DNA of 64,000 bases from Spongiivirga sp046524175 (GTDB lineage Bacteria; Bacteroidota; Bacteroidia; Flavobacteriales; Flavobacteriaceae). Positions 7,879-16,746 of the stretch are shown one piece after another. Location of the stretch: the NCBI RefSeq assembly GCF_046524175.1, contig NZ_JBEFZF010000002.1:372001-436000 (forward strand). The letters are read 5' to 3'. A program made the translations under genes and the position numbers. Positions within the stretch are counted from its first letter, which is position 1. Each line of letters starts with the position of its first letter. The notes under the pieces were generated by a model. The model saw only the letters and a program-made list of their open reading frames with translations, was not told the origin of the DNA and did not search any database.

Positions 7879-8199
7879 ATGCCTGTATTATCAATTAAAG
7901 ACATTGAAGCACGTGAAATGATCCCGGGTTTTGTAGCCCGAATGGTTCATATGGAGGGAATGACCTTTTCACAATGGGAAATTAAAGCAGGAGCTCAACT
8001 TCCTGAACATCATCACATTCATGAACAACTTTCGTATCTCGTTCAAGGTGAATTCGATTTCACCTTAGAAGGAAAAACTGAGCGAATAACTCCAGGTAAA
8101 TTGGTAGTAATTCCGTCGAATACAGTGCATTCAGGAAAAGCTATTACAGACTGCGTGATTGTTGATATTTTTCAGCCGGTTAGAGAAGATTATAAATAA
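7879..8199 (+). CDS. Small single-domain cupin
   Basis: 106 residues forming one cupin_2 barrel. Motif 1 is 'PEHHHIHEQLSYLVQGEFDF' (about 48-67), with the His cluster and Glu expected to bind a metal. Motif 2 is 'PGKLVVIPSNTVHSG', with the last His ligand. Small cupins of this type act as metal-dependent isomerases or dioxygenases, or as binding proteins. It starts 8 nt after the deacetylase-like gene and its stop overlaps the transporter start by 1 nt, so it belongs to the operon. The specific reaction is unknown. Confidence 0.8.
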   Translation: MPVLSIKDIEAREMIPGFVARMVHMEGMTFSQWEIKAGAQLPEHHHIHEQLSYLVQGEFDFTLEGKTERITPGKLVVIPSNTVHSGKAITDCVIVDIFQPVREDYK

Positions 8200-9095
8200 T
8201 GACTGAGCTACTTTCCCAGTACATTCCAAAGATATTACAACTGTTGTTGTTTCTTATCATGCTGGGTATGGGAATGACACTTACCGTAAAAGATTTTACG
8301 CGAGTTGGAGTTAAACCAAAAGCGGTTTTTACAGGACTGGTTAATCAAATTCTTTTTGTCCCCTTAATTGCATATTGTCTTGTTTTAATTATTCCTATGC
8401 AACCGATGATTGCCATGGGGCTCATGGTGGTTGCATGTAGTCCGGGAGGCGCAGTGTCTAACCTCTTTTCCTATTTGTCGAAAGGTGATACAGCGTTGTC
8501 AATTACCCTAACAGCAATAAGCAGTATCATAACGATATTTACGATACCATTAATCATTAATTTTTCCTTAGATGCAATTTTAGGAGAGGCCTCAAAAAGC
8601 ATTCAACTTCCATTGGGAAAAACCATCTACAATATTTTTAAGCTAACGGCATTACCTGTATTTATCGGAATGTTGATTAACTATAAATTCCCAAAAACCG
8701 CGGAAAAAAGTAAACCAGTGATCAAATGGGGTTCGATTACCGTTATCATACTCGCACTAATTTTTATGGTAATGAAGTTAGAAGAAATTGGTGATAGCTG
8801 GAGCTTTTTAAAAGCTTCATTAGTAAGTGTCTTGTTGCTTAATTTTTTCACATTGGGAGTAGGATTCGTAAGCGCGAAAATGCTTAAGCTTTCAACCAAA
8901 CAAGCTGCGACTATTTCCATAGAAAGTGGCATGCAAAATAATGTGCTGGGAATGACACTGGCAATGGCCCCCGGCTTATTAAATACTCCGGAAATGGCTG
9001 CCACACCTGGTGTTTATGGTGTTGTAATGAGTTTGTTAGCAATAGCGGTGGTCAATATTTATAAGAAGATGATCATTAAAGTAGAAAAATCATGA
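8199..9095 (+). CDS. BASS-family sodium/organic-anion symporter
   Basis: 298 residues with about nine hydrophobic helices. The pattern 'LGMGMTLTVKDF' at the start, 'ACSPGGAVSNLFSYLSKGD' (about 80-98, crossing the unwound helix of the fold) and 'SIESGMQNNVLGMTLA' near 245 are hallmarks of the bile acid:sodium symporter (SBF) family. Members import amphipathic organic anions with sodium. In this operon it is the only inner-membrane transporter, so it probably brings in the pathway's carboxylated substrate. It shares 1 nt with the cupin and 4 nt (ATGA) with the following SDR. Confidence 0.88.
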   Translation: MTELLSQYIPKILQLLLFLIMLGMGMTLTVKDFTRVGVKPKAVFTGLVNQILFVPLIAYCLVLIIPMQPMIAMGLMVVACSPGGAVSNLFSYLSKGDTALSITLTAISSIITIFTIPLIINFSLDAILGEASKSIQLPLGKTIYNIFKLTALPVFIGMLINYKFPKTAEKSKPVIKWGSITVIILALIFMVMKLEEIGDSWSFLKASLVSVLLLNFFTLGVGFVSAKMLKLSTKQAATISIESGMQNNVLGMTLAMAPGLLNTPEMAATPGVYGVVMSLLAIAVVNIYKKMIIKVEKS

Positions 9096-9865
9096 ATTTG
9101 CATTTAAAAGATAAACTTTTCTTGGTTGGCGGAGCAACTAGCGGATTGGGAAAAGCAATTACAGAACAACTTCTAGCTGAAAATGCAAGAGTCATAGCAG
9201 TAGCAAGAAAAGAAGGAGCGCTTTTTCAGCTTCAAAATGGTAATGATACGGTTGAGATTATATCAGGAGATCTTGCAGAAGAATCTACACTTAAGAAAAT
9301 ATTGGAGACAATAGGAGATCGGGTACTTACAGGAGCAGTAATTAACTCAGGAGGACCACCTGCTATGCCAGTTTTGGAAACCAAAATGTCAGATTGGGAT
9401 GATGCTTATAAAAATGTCGTGCGATGGAAAATTGAACTTACCCAAGCGCTAATCCCCAAAATGATGAAACAACAATATGGGAGATTGTTGTATATCGAAA
9501 GCGTATCAGTAAAACAACCCGTAGAGAATTTGGTATTGAGTAATGCCATGCGATTGGCTATAGTGGGTTATGTAAAAACACTTTCTCAAGAAGTAGGTAG
9601 ATCAGGAGTGACTATGAATATTCTTGGACCAGGATATCACGCTACACAACGAATGGAAAATCTGTTTAAAAAGAATAGCGAATTAAAAGGAGTCTCTGAA
9701 TCGTCTATAAGAGCAACTTTTGAAGGACAAATAGCAATGAACAGAATTGGGGACCCTAAAGACTTCGCCTCGTTAGCAGTCTGGTTGCTCTCACCGCATA
9801 GCGCTTATATATCAGGACAAACTATCTCGGTAGATGGTGGCTTGGTTAAAGGGATAATGGGATAA
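9092..9865 (+). CDS. SDR-family oxidoreductase lacking the YxxxK pair
   Basis: 257 residues. The cofactor motif 'GGATSGLG' (14-21) and the C-terminal 'ISGQTISVDGG' place it in the classical SDR fold. Where most members have Tyr-x3-Lys, this sequence has 'LSNAMRLA', so the usual proton-donor pair is replaced by Asn/Arg-type residues; a subfamily with 'SNAxR' exists among FabG-like proteins. It may therefore be a non-canonical reductase or act differently. The start overlaps the transporter stop by ATGA. Confidence 0.8.
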   Translation: MNLHLKDKLFLVGGATSGLGKAITEQLLAENARVIAVARKEGALFQLQNGNDTVEIISGDLAEESTLKKILETIGDRVLTGAVINSGGPPAMPVLETKMSDWDDAYKNVVRWKIELTQALIPKMMKQQYGRLLYIESVSVKQPVENLVLSNAMRLAIVGYVKTLSQEVGRSGVTMNILGPGYHATQRMENLFKKNSELKGVSESSIRATFEGQIAMNRIGDPKDFASLAVWLLSPHSAYISGQTISVDGGLVKGIMG

Positions 9866-9879
9866 TATTAATACAGATT

Positions 9880-11331
9880 ATGAAAAAGTCTAGCCTCGTA
9901 TTGTTGTTACTGTCACTGCTATTAAATGGATGTCAAAACAATAAAAAGGTTTTTGAAAATGCCATTTGCATTCAAAATATTACTACGATTGATGCCATTA
10001 ATGGCGTAGAAGAAGGTCAGACCGTAATACTAAAGAACGATAGAATATTTAAAATTTCGGACACCAATGATTTAGCATTATCAGAAGATAACAATATCAT
10101 TGATGGGACCGGAAAATATCTGATTCCAGGCTTATGGGACACCCATATGCATTTTGCTTATATAGAAGAATTGGCACCCAGTATGTTAGACCTATTTTTG
10201 GCTTATGGAATTACATCGGTAAGAGATACCGGTGGAAGAATTGAGTTTGTAAAGCAGTGGAAGGATAAAGCGGATGCTGACCCTGAAAATTCACCTCGCG
10301 TTAAAATAGCTGGTCCGCTTTTAGACGGCATTCCTAATGTATATGATGGAGGCGCACCCAATCGACCTGAATTATCGGTAGGCTTAAATTCTGTTGAAGC
10401 AGTAGCAAAGGAAATGCATAAGCTTGACAGTATTGGGGTGGATTTGTTTAAAGCTTATGAAATGTTAAGTCCCGAGCAGTTAGTCAAGATTGTTGAAATA
10501 GCCAATAAAAAAGGGCTTAAAGTTACGGGACATATTCCACTTAGTATGGATGCCATTAGCGCTTCGAACGCAGGCATGCATAGCATTGAGCACATGAGAA
10601 ATCTCGATGTGTCAATGGCTTTTAACTGGCGTGAACTATGGGAACAACGTACAAAAATGCTTGCCGAAGGCGCATATAAACAGGGGGGAGATTTAAGATC
10701 ATCTATCCACAAGGCTCAACAAGAAATAGCTATTAATAATTATGATGAAGAAAGAGCAAATGAAGTACTGGCCGTTTTGAAAAAGAATGATACTTGGCAA
10801 GTGCCTACACTGGTTTTAAACACCTTATTTACAGGACAGTATTTTGCCAATGAAGACTATCAAAAAAGCTATGAGTATTTACCAGATTCCATTGGAGCCT
10901 ATTGGCAGAAACGATCTATTGTACTTCAAAAGTTTCCAATAAGTGATTTTAGGAAGAAATATGATGATTGGAACTTGAAAATGGTAAAGAAAATTCATGA
11001 TACCGGTATTCCTATTATGGCGGGGACTGATAGCCCCATAGCGTATTTAACTCCCGGTAGAAGCCTTCATGAAGAATTAGCAGTGTTGGTTAAAGCAGGC
11101 TTATCTCCAAAAGAAGCATTAAAAACAGCAACCTTGAACCCCGCCAAGTACTTCAACCTAGATGATGAATTAGGGCTGATCAAAGAAAATTATTTAGCCG
11201 ACCTGTTAATTTTAGATGCAAATCCGTTGGAAAAAATAGGAAATACCTTATCGATCAATTCCGTGATACGGAATGGGAAAATACATGATCGAAAATCTCT
11301 TGACACAATTCTAAACAGATTGAAAAAATAA
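9880..11331 (+). CDS. Exported metal-dependent amidohydrolase (imidazolonepropionase-like), lipoprotein
   Basis: 483 residues. The start is a lipoprotein signal: a hydrophobic stretch and the lipobox ending 'LLNGC' (Cys18). The amidohydrolase TIM-barrel motifs are 'WDTHMHF' (metal HxH), 'VTGHIP', 'HSIEHM' and 'MAGTDSP' (metal Asp). The fold hydrolyses cyclic amides, esters or peptides. Being lipid-anchored outside the inner membrane, it likely acts on the substrate before import. It closes the first operon and is followed by an operator-bearing gap. Confidence 0.85.
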   Translation: MKKSSLVLLLLSLLLNGCQNNKKVFENAICIQNITTIDAINGVEEGQTVILKNDRIFKISDTNDLALSEDNNIIDGTGKYLIPGLWDTHMHFAYIEELAPSMLDLFLAYGITSVRDTGGRIEFVKQWKDKADADPENSPRVKIAGPLLDGIPNVYDGGAPNRPELSVGLNSVEAVAKEMHKLDSIGVDLFKAYEMLSPEQLVKIVEIANKKGLKVTGHIPLSMDAISASNAGMHSIEHMRNLDVSMAFNWRELWEQRTKMLAEGAYKQGGDLRSSIHKAQQEIAINNYDEERANEVLAVLKKNDTWQVPTLVLNTLFTGQYFANEDYQKSYEYLPDSIGAYWQKRSIVLQKFPISDFRKKYDDWNLKMVKKIHDTGIPIMAGTDSPIAYLTPGRSLHEELAVLVKAGLSPKEALKTATLNPAKYFNLDDELGLIKENYLADLLILDANPLEKIGNTLSINSVIRNGKIHDRKSLDTILNRLKK

Positions 11332-11363
11332 TGACTACATTATTAAGTTATTCTTTAAAATTT

Positions 11364-11404
11364 AGTTAACTTTATTAATTATTAATTTAATTAATCAATT
11401 AACT
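11364..11404 (+). promoter_or_regulatory. MarR-type operator upstream of the second operon
   Basis: AGTTAA-CTTTA-TTAATT (11364-11380) matches the island motif AGTTAA-N5-TTAACT at 11 of 12 arm positions. A further right half-site TTAACT lies at 11399-11404, just before the ATG at 11410. No convincing TAnnTTTG -7 element could be picked out of the very AT-rich stretch, so the transcription start is not assigned. Confidence 0.55.
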
Positions 11405-11409
11405 TAAGG

Positions 11410-12318
11410 ATGAAAGTCAAGAAATTAATTGCCTTAATTGCGATTTTGCCATTCCTCGTAGCCACAGCTATAAGTTGTAATGAAAAGCAGAAAGCAAATG
11501 AATCAGCTGAAAAGGAACCAGCTCCTGTTACTAAAAAGTTAGCGTACGACCTTAATGACCCTAAAGATCAATTGCTAATTTTTGAAAAGTTACAGGGCGA
11601 TTTATCTGGCAAAAAAACCTACTCCTATTCCGAGGGTAGGGTGTTTGGCATTCGTCCTGATAAACCAGACAGCTTAGATGTATTTGGAAAGGAAGTTTTC
11701 AGATATTCAGGCTGCGGTATGAAGATTATGCGTTTGTTAGAGGATGGGAATGTTGAGACCAAATCTAAAGGATGGTTATTGTACCAAGACCCTAAAACAG
11801 GAGAATATGTTAGTGAAATGCGAAACCCATATACGGGTAAAGTGGTCGATGTACCACCATTTAGAGCCGGGATTCGGGGTGGAATTATGACCCCAGAAGG
11901 ACCTAAGGTCGACGCAAATTTTACAATGGAAAGTACGGCTTTTGGCCAACCCTTAAATCTTGTTTTTACGGAGATTGGTGACCGCATGCACGTTACGAGG
12001 CATGCATTTACTAAGTGGTTTGAAAAGAAGTCGCAAACATGGCGAACAGAAATGACCTTAGATACTTATGATTTTGATAAATCGTATTTATACGATCGCT
12101 CGCATCCTCATATACCTGCTGATACACATTGGACAAGCGAAACCTCATGGCTGTCTATTTTAGATATGGCAGGTACACCAGGTCATATGATATGGGCATC
12201 TAGTGGAGGCACGTATTATAACAAAGAAGACCTTCCGGCAGAATTTATAGCTGCGACAGAAGCCAAACAACCAGATATTTTTGGTGAACCTCTAGAATGG
12301 GAAGAAAATGAAGAATAA
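11410..12318 (+). CDS. DUF1838-family lipoprotein
   Basis: 302 residues with a lipoprotein signal (lipobox ending 'ATAISC', Cys23). The body matches the DUF1838 pattern: an opening 'DPKDQLLIFEKLQGDLSGK', then 'GWLLYQDPKTGEYVSEMRNPYTGK' split across about 125-148, and repeated aromatic strands ending in 'SWLSILDMAG'. The family's function is unknown to me; members often lie in catabolic clusters of marine and soil bacteria. It is first in the second + strand operon and overlaps the amine oxidase start by 11 nt. Confidence 0.7.
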   Translation: MKVKKLIALIAILPFLVATAISCNEKQKANESAEKEPAPVTKKLAYDLNDPKDQLLIFEKLQGDLSGKKTYSYSEGRVFGIRPDKPDSLDVFGKEVFRYSGCGMKIMRLLEDGNVETKSKGWLLYQDPKTGEYVSEMRNPYTGKVVDVPPFRAGIRGGIMTPEGPKVDANFTMESTAFGQPLNLVFTEIGDRMHVTRHAFTKWFEKKSQTWRTEMTLDTYDFDKSYLYDRSHPHIPADTHWTSETSWLSILDMAGTPGHMIWASSGGTYYNKEDLPAEFIAATEAKQPDIFGEPLEWEENEE

Positions 12319-13801
12319 TAGAAATAAGCAAACAGCTAAACAGGACTTTAGCCGCAGAGAAATGATTAAAAAGAGTAGCCTGTTTATAGCTGCTACCCCA
12401 TTTTTAAGTTTGAGCTCTTGTGTATCGGCTAGTAAGAAGGCTTTTGATGCAGACGTTATTGTTATCGGTGCTGGGCTGTCCGGTTTAAATGCGGCATTAT
12501 TGCTTGAAGAAAGTGGTTTTTCCGTAAAAATTGTTGAGGCAACAGACCGCTTAGGCGGTCGCGTACACACTGCCAAAGAGAGTGATGTGCCCGGACATCC
12601 TGAATTGGGTGCAAATGGTATTGGTGGAGGTTATGCACGTTTATTAAATGCCGCTCAAAAATATGGTGTGGGCATTGGACCTTATCGACCAAGAACGGAG
12701 CCTCGAAATGGTGAAATTTTATATGCGGTTAAGGGCAATTTCATTCTACCTGAAGATTGGGAAGGTCACAAAGCAAATCCGCATCCAGAAGGATACCGAA
12801 AAGGCTCTCCCACATCACCGCCATGGTCAATATATAGCAAGCTAAATCCGCTTCCTAAAAACGATTTGGTGGCTTGGCGAAATAAAGAATACACCAAATG
12901 GGATAAATCAGTTTATGAGGTGCTAAAAGAGGAAGGATTTTCAGATGAGGCCATAAAATTAGGTGTTTCAACCAATTCGAGTTATGGTGTTGATGCCAAG
13001 AATATTTCAGTACTAATGTATTTTCAAATCTTGAATTTCCTTACCCAGCAATCACAATTTAATGGACAGGGAGGTGCAGCAGTAGGAGGTAATCAGCGAA
13101 TTCCGGAGGCTATGGGTGCTGCTTTCAAACAAGATATTTTAATGAGCTCTCCGGTAAAATCGGTTGCCTCAGAAGCTGACGGAGTAGATATCATACTAGA
13201 GGACGATAAAAAACTGCGTGCCAGATACGCCCTAATTACGCTACCTGCATCAGCATTACGACGAATTTCCGTTTCGCCTACTCCAACTCAGCAAAAAGCC
13301 TTTAAGGAACTGCCTTATACACCCTGCTGTCAAATTCATTTTGTTCCAACCAAAAAGTACTGGGAAGAAGATGGTTTACCGCCAAGTATGTGGTGCGATA
13401 CCTTGGCAGGGCGATTTATGGCTTTAAAAAACGATCCCAATGATCCGGATAAGGTTACAAGTTGCGTTGCTTACCTAAATAGTAGTGTGGCTGTTCAAGT
13501 AGATAACATGAATAGAGAAACTGCGATTCAAACGGTGACCAAGACACTTGAAGATATGCGACCTAGTCTGAACGGGGCACTTAAATTTGTGCACTATTGG
13601 ACCTGGATCGATAACCCATATGCCGGTGGCGCATATGCCTACTGGAAACCGGGGCAAATTACCGAATTCGCGGATGGAATTGCAGCTCCAAATGGACGTA
13701 TTCATTTCGCTGGAGAGCATACCGCAACCATTAGCAGAGGTATGGAAGGGGCAATGGAGTCCGGCGAAAGAGCGGCCTTCGAAATTTTAAATTTACTTTA
13801 A
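12308..13801 (+). CDS. Tat-exported flavin amine oxidase family lipoprotein
   Basis: 497 residues. The N-terminus has a twin-arginine motif 'SRREMIKK' (Arg16-Arg17), a hydrophobic stretch and a lipobox Cys at 38, so a folded, FAD-loaded protein would be exported and probably lipid-anchored. The dinucleotide fold is 'VIVIGAGLSGLNAALLLE' (about 51-68) with 'EATDRLGGRVHT'. The C-terminal 'GRIHFAGEHTATISRGMEGA' is the FAD-closing motif of monoamine-oxidase-like enzymes. The superfamily includes amine oxidases, protoporphyrinogen oxidases and carotenoid desaturases. An extracytoplasmic oxidation at the start of the pathway is inferred. Confidence 0.88.
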   Translation: MKNNRNKQTAKQDFSRREMIKKSSLFIAATPFLSLSSCVSASKKAFDADVIVIGAGLSGLNAALLLEESGFSVKIVEATDRLGGRVHTAKESDVPGHPELGANGIGGGYARLLNAAQKYGVGIGPYRPRTEPRNGEILYAVKGNFILPEDWEGHKANPHPEGYRKGSPTSPPWSIYSKLNPLPKNDLVAWRNKEYTKWDKSVYEVLKEEGFSDEAIKLGVSTNSSYGVDAKNISVLMYFQILNFLTQQSQFNGQGGAAVGGNQRIPEAMGAAFKQDILMSSPVKSVASEADGVDIILEDDKKLRARYALITLPASALRRISVSPTPTQQKAFKELPYTPCCQIHFVPTKKYWEEDGLPPSMWCDTLAGRFMALKNDPNDPDKVTSCVAYLNSSVAVQVDNMNRETAIQTVTKTLEDMRPSLNGALKFVHYWTWIDNPYAGGAYAYWKPGQITEFADGIAAPNGRIHFAGEHTATISRGMEGAMESGERAAFEILNLL

Positions 13802-13821
13802 TAATTAATAACAAAATACTG

Positions 13822-14496
13822 ATGAGAAAATCAATTCTTAAAGGTGGGATTACCATGATAGCTGTATTAGTGAGTACGATTAGTTTCGGACAAGCTTTAG
13901 AAGAACAGCTGACAGAAATTATGAACTTCTGGCCAGGTACCTACAATAATGATAAGCAGATCGCAACAGCTAAAAAAGCTGGAAAAGATATTTGGATGGT
14001 AGATGATTCGGGTAAAGGAGGCTTTTTGCAAATTACATCACATTACATAAAACTGGATAGACCCGATTTGGGAGAGCACGTTTTATACGTTGAAGAATAT
14101 CGGGATCACGACCCAAAAAACGCATATAGGCAACGCATTTATACGGTATCAATCGATAAAGAAGCTAATATGATTAAGGTTAAAATGTGGCCATTTAAGG
14201 ACAAGAAGAAATACCTAGGTTCTTTCAACGATATCACGATGTTGAAAGACCTAAAGAAAGAAGAGATCAGTGCTTATCCAGACTTTTGCGACATGCATGT
14301 AAAAAAAGATGGCGATGCTTACCATATGTATATGAATGATAAAGACTGTGCCTTTGGAGATAAGTATTTTAGCTATCAGGTAAAACTTACCCATAATATG
14401 TTTAGTTATCGAGATAAGATTACCGAATTATCAACTAACAAGCGGTTGACCACAGCAGCCGATTTTGCATATCATAATCTTGACAAGATTGAGTGA
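13822..14496 (+). CDS. Periplasmic CpcT/CpeT-family protein (bilin-lyase fold)
   Basis: 224 residues with a signal peptide (cleavage expected near 'SFG-QA', 23/24). Family landmarks are 'WPGTYNNDKQI' (37-47), then 'YVEEYRDHDPKNAYRQRIYTV' spanning about 90-110, and 'DFCDMHVKKDGDAYHM' with a paired later Cys in 'DKDCAF'. These are the order and spacing of CpcT/CpeT phycobilin lyases (DUF1001). In cyanobacteria that fold binds phycocyanobilin or phycoerythrobilin and attaches it to phycobiliproteins. No phycobiliprotein lies here, so a bilin- or tetrapyrrole-binding role in uptake or degradation is inferred. It is last in the second operon. Confidence 0.75.
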   Translation: MRKSILKGGITMIAVLVSTISFGQALEEQLTEIMNFWPGTYNNDKQIATAKKAGKDIWMVDDSGKGGFLQITSHYIKLDRPDLGEHVLYVEEYRDHDPKNAYRQRIYTVSIDKEANMIKVKMWPFKDKKKYLGSFNDITMLKDLKKEEISAYPDFCDMHVKKDGDAYHMYMNDKDCAFGDKYFSYQVKLTHNMFSYRDKITELSTNKRLTTAADFAYHNLDKIE

Positions 14497-14498
14497 AA

Positions 14499-15470
14499 TC
14501 AATTGATCTTGATCAATGTTCGGCCTACAAGTTCCCGGTTTTCCCAAGCTTCATGAGCTTGTGTGATTTGTTGTAAGGAATAGATCTTTTCGATAGGTAT
14601 TCGCCATTTTTTGGAGATCAATGCTTCATGGGTTGCCTCTTTCTCTGCCCCATTATTTATAGCTTGATGAAAGTATTGAACGAATCCGGTTACAGAACAA
14701 TTTTTACCGATAAGCATCGATACATTAATGTCCGGAGCCTGCCCTGCAACAGCACCAATAAATATTACATTACCATGAGGAGCAATCACCTCAAAGTTTC
14801 GTAATGCATTAGGACCGGCGTTACCATCAATAATAACATCAACTCCTTTACCGTCATTTAACGTTAATACTTTTTCGGGCCATTTGGGGTCTGTATAGTT
14901 AATAAGATGATCAGGATCAAACTGATTTGCATATGCTAATTTTTGATCACTTCCCGCAAGGGCAAAAACCGTTACTCCATGAGATTTTGCTACTTGAATA
15001 AGCATAGCTCCTACGGCTCCTGCAGCTGAATGAATGATTAGTGACTGATCAGGTTTCATTTTTGCTGCAGAGTGAATTAGCAACCATGCAGTATAGGCAC
15101 ATGTAGAAAAGACCGCCCCCGTTTTCATATCCATACCCTGCGGAATTTCTTGAAGTGAATTGGCTTTTGCAATGGCAAATTCAGCACAGCCTCCCCATTG
15201 ACCGTTGCAGGCTATACGTTTTCCTACCCATGATGAATTAACACCTTTTCCTAAGGCTTCAACAGTGCCGGAATACTCAAATCCTGGTGTGAATGGGAAT
15301 CCTGGATGCATCCACTTAATCCTGTCGGCTCGAGCGTGATTATCCATCGGATTTAATGCTGCATATGCCACTTTAATAAGTACTTCATCTTCTTTTGGAT
15401 GAGGTATAGGATGTTCTTCTACTATTATTTTTTCTGGCCCACCTGGACTGTTTACAACTGCTTTCTTCAT
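14499..15470 (-). CDS. Quinone-oxidoreductase-like MDR family dehydrogenase
   Basis: 323 residues of the zinc-independent medium-chain dehydrogenase/reductase family: N-terminal GroES-like 'YAALNPMDNHARADRI', a Rossmann part with 'IIHSAAGAVGAMLIQVAKSHG' centred near 145-165, and 'NPMD' in place of zinc ligands. Such enzymes reduce alpha,beta-unsaturated carbonyls or quinones with NADPH. It is the last gene of the - strand group 18542 to 14499, ending 2 nt from the convergent CpcT-like gene's stop. Confidence 0.85.
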   Translation of the reverse strand: MKKAVVNSPGGPEKIIVEEHPIPHPKEDEVLIKVAYAALNPMDNHARADRIKWMHPGFPFTPGFEYSGTVEALGKGVNSSWVGKRIACNGQWGGCAEFAIAKANSLQEIPQGMDMKTGAVFSTCAYTAWLLIHSAAKMKPDQSLIIHSAAGAVGAMLIQVAKSHGVTVFALAGSDQKLAYANQFDPDHLINYTDPKWPEKVLTLNDGKGVDVIIDGNAGPNALRNFEVIAPHGNVIFIGAVAGQAPDINVSMLIGKNCSVTGFVQYFHQAINNGAEKEATHEALISKKWRIPIEKIYSLQQITQAHEAWENRELVGRTLIKIN

Positions 15471-15481
15471 CTTAATTCCTG

Positions 15482-15985
15482 TTAAAAAACTTCATATAGA
15501 ACAACTAAATGTCCGTCATAATCGATAAAGGCTTGTTCTTTATAGTTTAATCTTTTTGATTCTACTATTCTAATTGCTGTTGTTTCCAGTCCCTTTTTTC
15601 TAATCTCATCCATCGTCAGCTGAATATTGTCAACTTTAATTACAATTGCGCTCATTAAAGGAGTATTAGGTTTGGGAAGTTTTACGCCCTTTACCTCGGT
15701 TAGTGCTAGTGTACGCTCCTGTGTTTTAGAGTTTAGGGTTGCAAAACGAATAGTAGCCTCTTTCGGAACTTTAAAAACAGGATACGAATAGGAATCTTTT
15801 GTGCTGTTTTTAATTTGCCCGAACATTGAAAAACCAAGAACATCTCTGTAAATAGTAAGTGATTTTTCCATATCTGCAACAAGCAGTGTACTTCGTTTAA
15901 ACAAAACGTTTGTTTCCCCCTGAGCTAATATTGTTTGATTAGCAATAAATGATATGACTATTAATAAAAAAAGCTTTGTTTTCAT
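15482..15985 (-). CDS. Exported VOC-fold protein
   Basis: 167 residues. A signal peptide (hydrophobic 4-20, 'ILAQG') precedes a glyoxalase-like repeat: 'STLLVADMEKSLTIYRDVLGF' (about 32-52) and the second half ending 'AFIDYDGHLVVLYEVF'. The terminal Glu is the usual metal ligand position. The VOC superfamily includes ring-cleaving dioxygenases, glyoxalases and binding proteins. Periplasmic location is unusual for the family. It is 11 nt upstream of the MDR gene in the same operon. Confidence 0.7.
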   Translation of the reverse strand: MKTKLFLLIVISFIANQTILAQGETNVLFKRSTLLVADMEKSLTIYRDVLGFSMFGQIKNSTKDSYSYPVFKVPKEATIRFATLNSKTQERTLALTEVKGVKLPKPNTPLMSAIVIKVDNIQLTMDEIRKKGLETTAIRIVESKRLNYKEQAFIDYDGHLVVLYEVF

Positions 15986-15996
15986 ATGCTTGATGT

Positions 15997-16740
15997 TTAA
16001 TGCATTCCTGCACCTCCGTTAATATGTATACATTGTCCTGTTATATGAGATGCACTTTCACTAAGAAGGAACAAGATAACTGAGCTAATCTCTTCAGGTC
16101 TTGCTAAGGATTTGAGCGGCACCATTTTTATATACTGGTCTTTGTCAAATCTTGTGCCACCATCTTCTTTATAAATGAAATTGGTGTTCACCGCTCCGGG
16201 AGCGACTGAGTTTACCCGAATAGCAGGAGCCAGCTCTGCCGCTAAGGTTTTTGTAAAACTTACAACTGCAGCCTTAGAGGCGCTATAAGGACCATAATTT
16301 TTCTGTCCAATAAAGGCCAGACCCGAAGCCATATTTACAATTGCTGCTTTTTGAGCATTTCTTAGTAAAGGAGTAATCACTTTACATGCATTAAAGCAAC
16401 TTTTAAAACTAATGTCATAGGTCTCGTCCCAATCACTAGATGTTAGAGATTCAATAGCCTTAAATTGTTTTATAGTACCTGATAAATTTACAAGGCCATT
16501 TATTTGATCCACTTGTGTGTCGATTTTGGTAAAAACGTCATCAAGATCATTTTTTTCAAGCGGATTAGCTTTAAAATAGAAGTATTTAGGAGTTGTTACA
16601 ATTTGGGAATCTTTTTGAATATCAATCCCAAAAACTGTTGCATCACAGTCTAATAATTCATGAGTTAACGCTTGACCGATACCACTATTGGCACCAACAA
16701 TGACAAACTTTTTCCCTGAAGCGTTGTAAATAGCTTTCAA
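15997..16740 (-). CDS. Classical SDR oxidoreductase
   Basis: 247 residues with a complete active site: 'VGANSGIG' (about 15-22), Ser in 'VNMASGLAF', and 'YSASK'. The C-terminal 'HITGQCIHINGG' is typical of FabG-like enzymes. It would interconvert a hydroxyl and carbonyl group using NAD(P)H. It lies between two exported proteins in the - strand operon of the island. The substrate is unknown. Confidence 0.85.
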   Translation of the reverse strand: MKAIYNASGKKFVIVGANSGIGQALTHELLDCDATVFGIDIQKDSQIVTTPKYFYFKANPLEKNDLDDVFTKIDTQVDQINGLVNLSGTIKQFKAIESLTSSDWDETYDISFKSCFNACKVITPLLRNAQKAAIVNMASGLAFIGQKNYGPYSASKAAVVSFTKTLAAELAPAIRVNSVAPGAVNTNFIYKEDGGTRFDKDQYIKMVPLKSLARPEEISSVILFLLSESASHITGQCIHINGGAGMH

Positions 16741-16746
16741 AATAAT

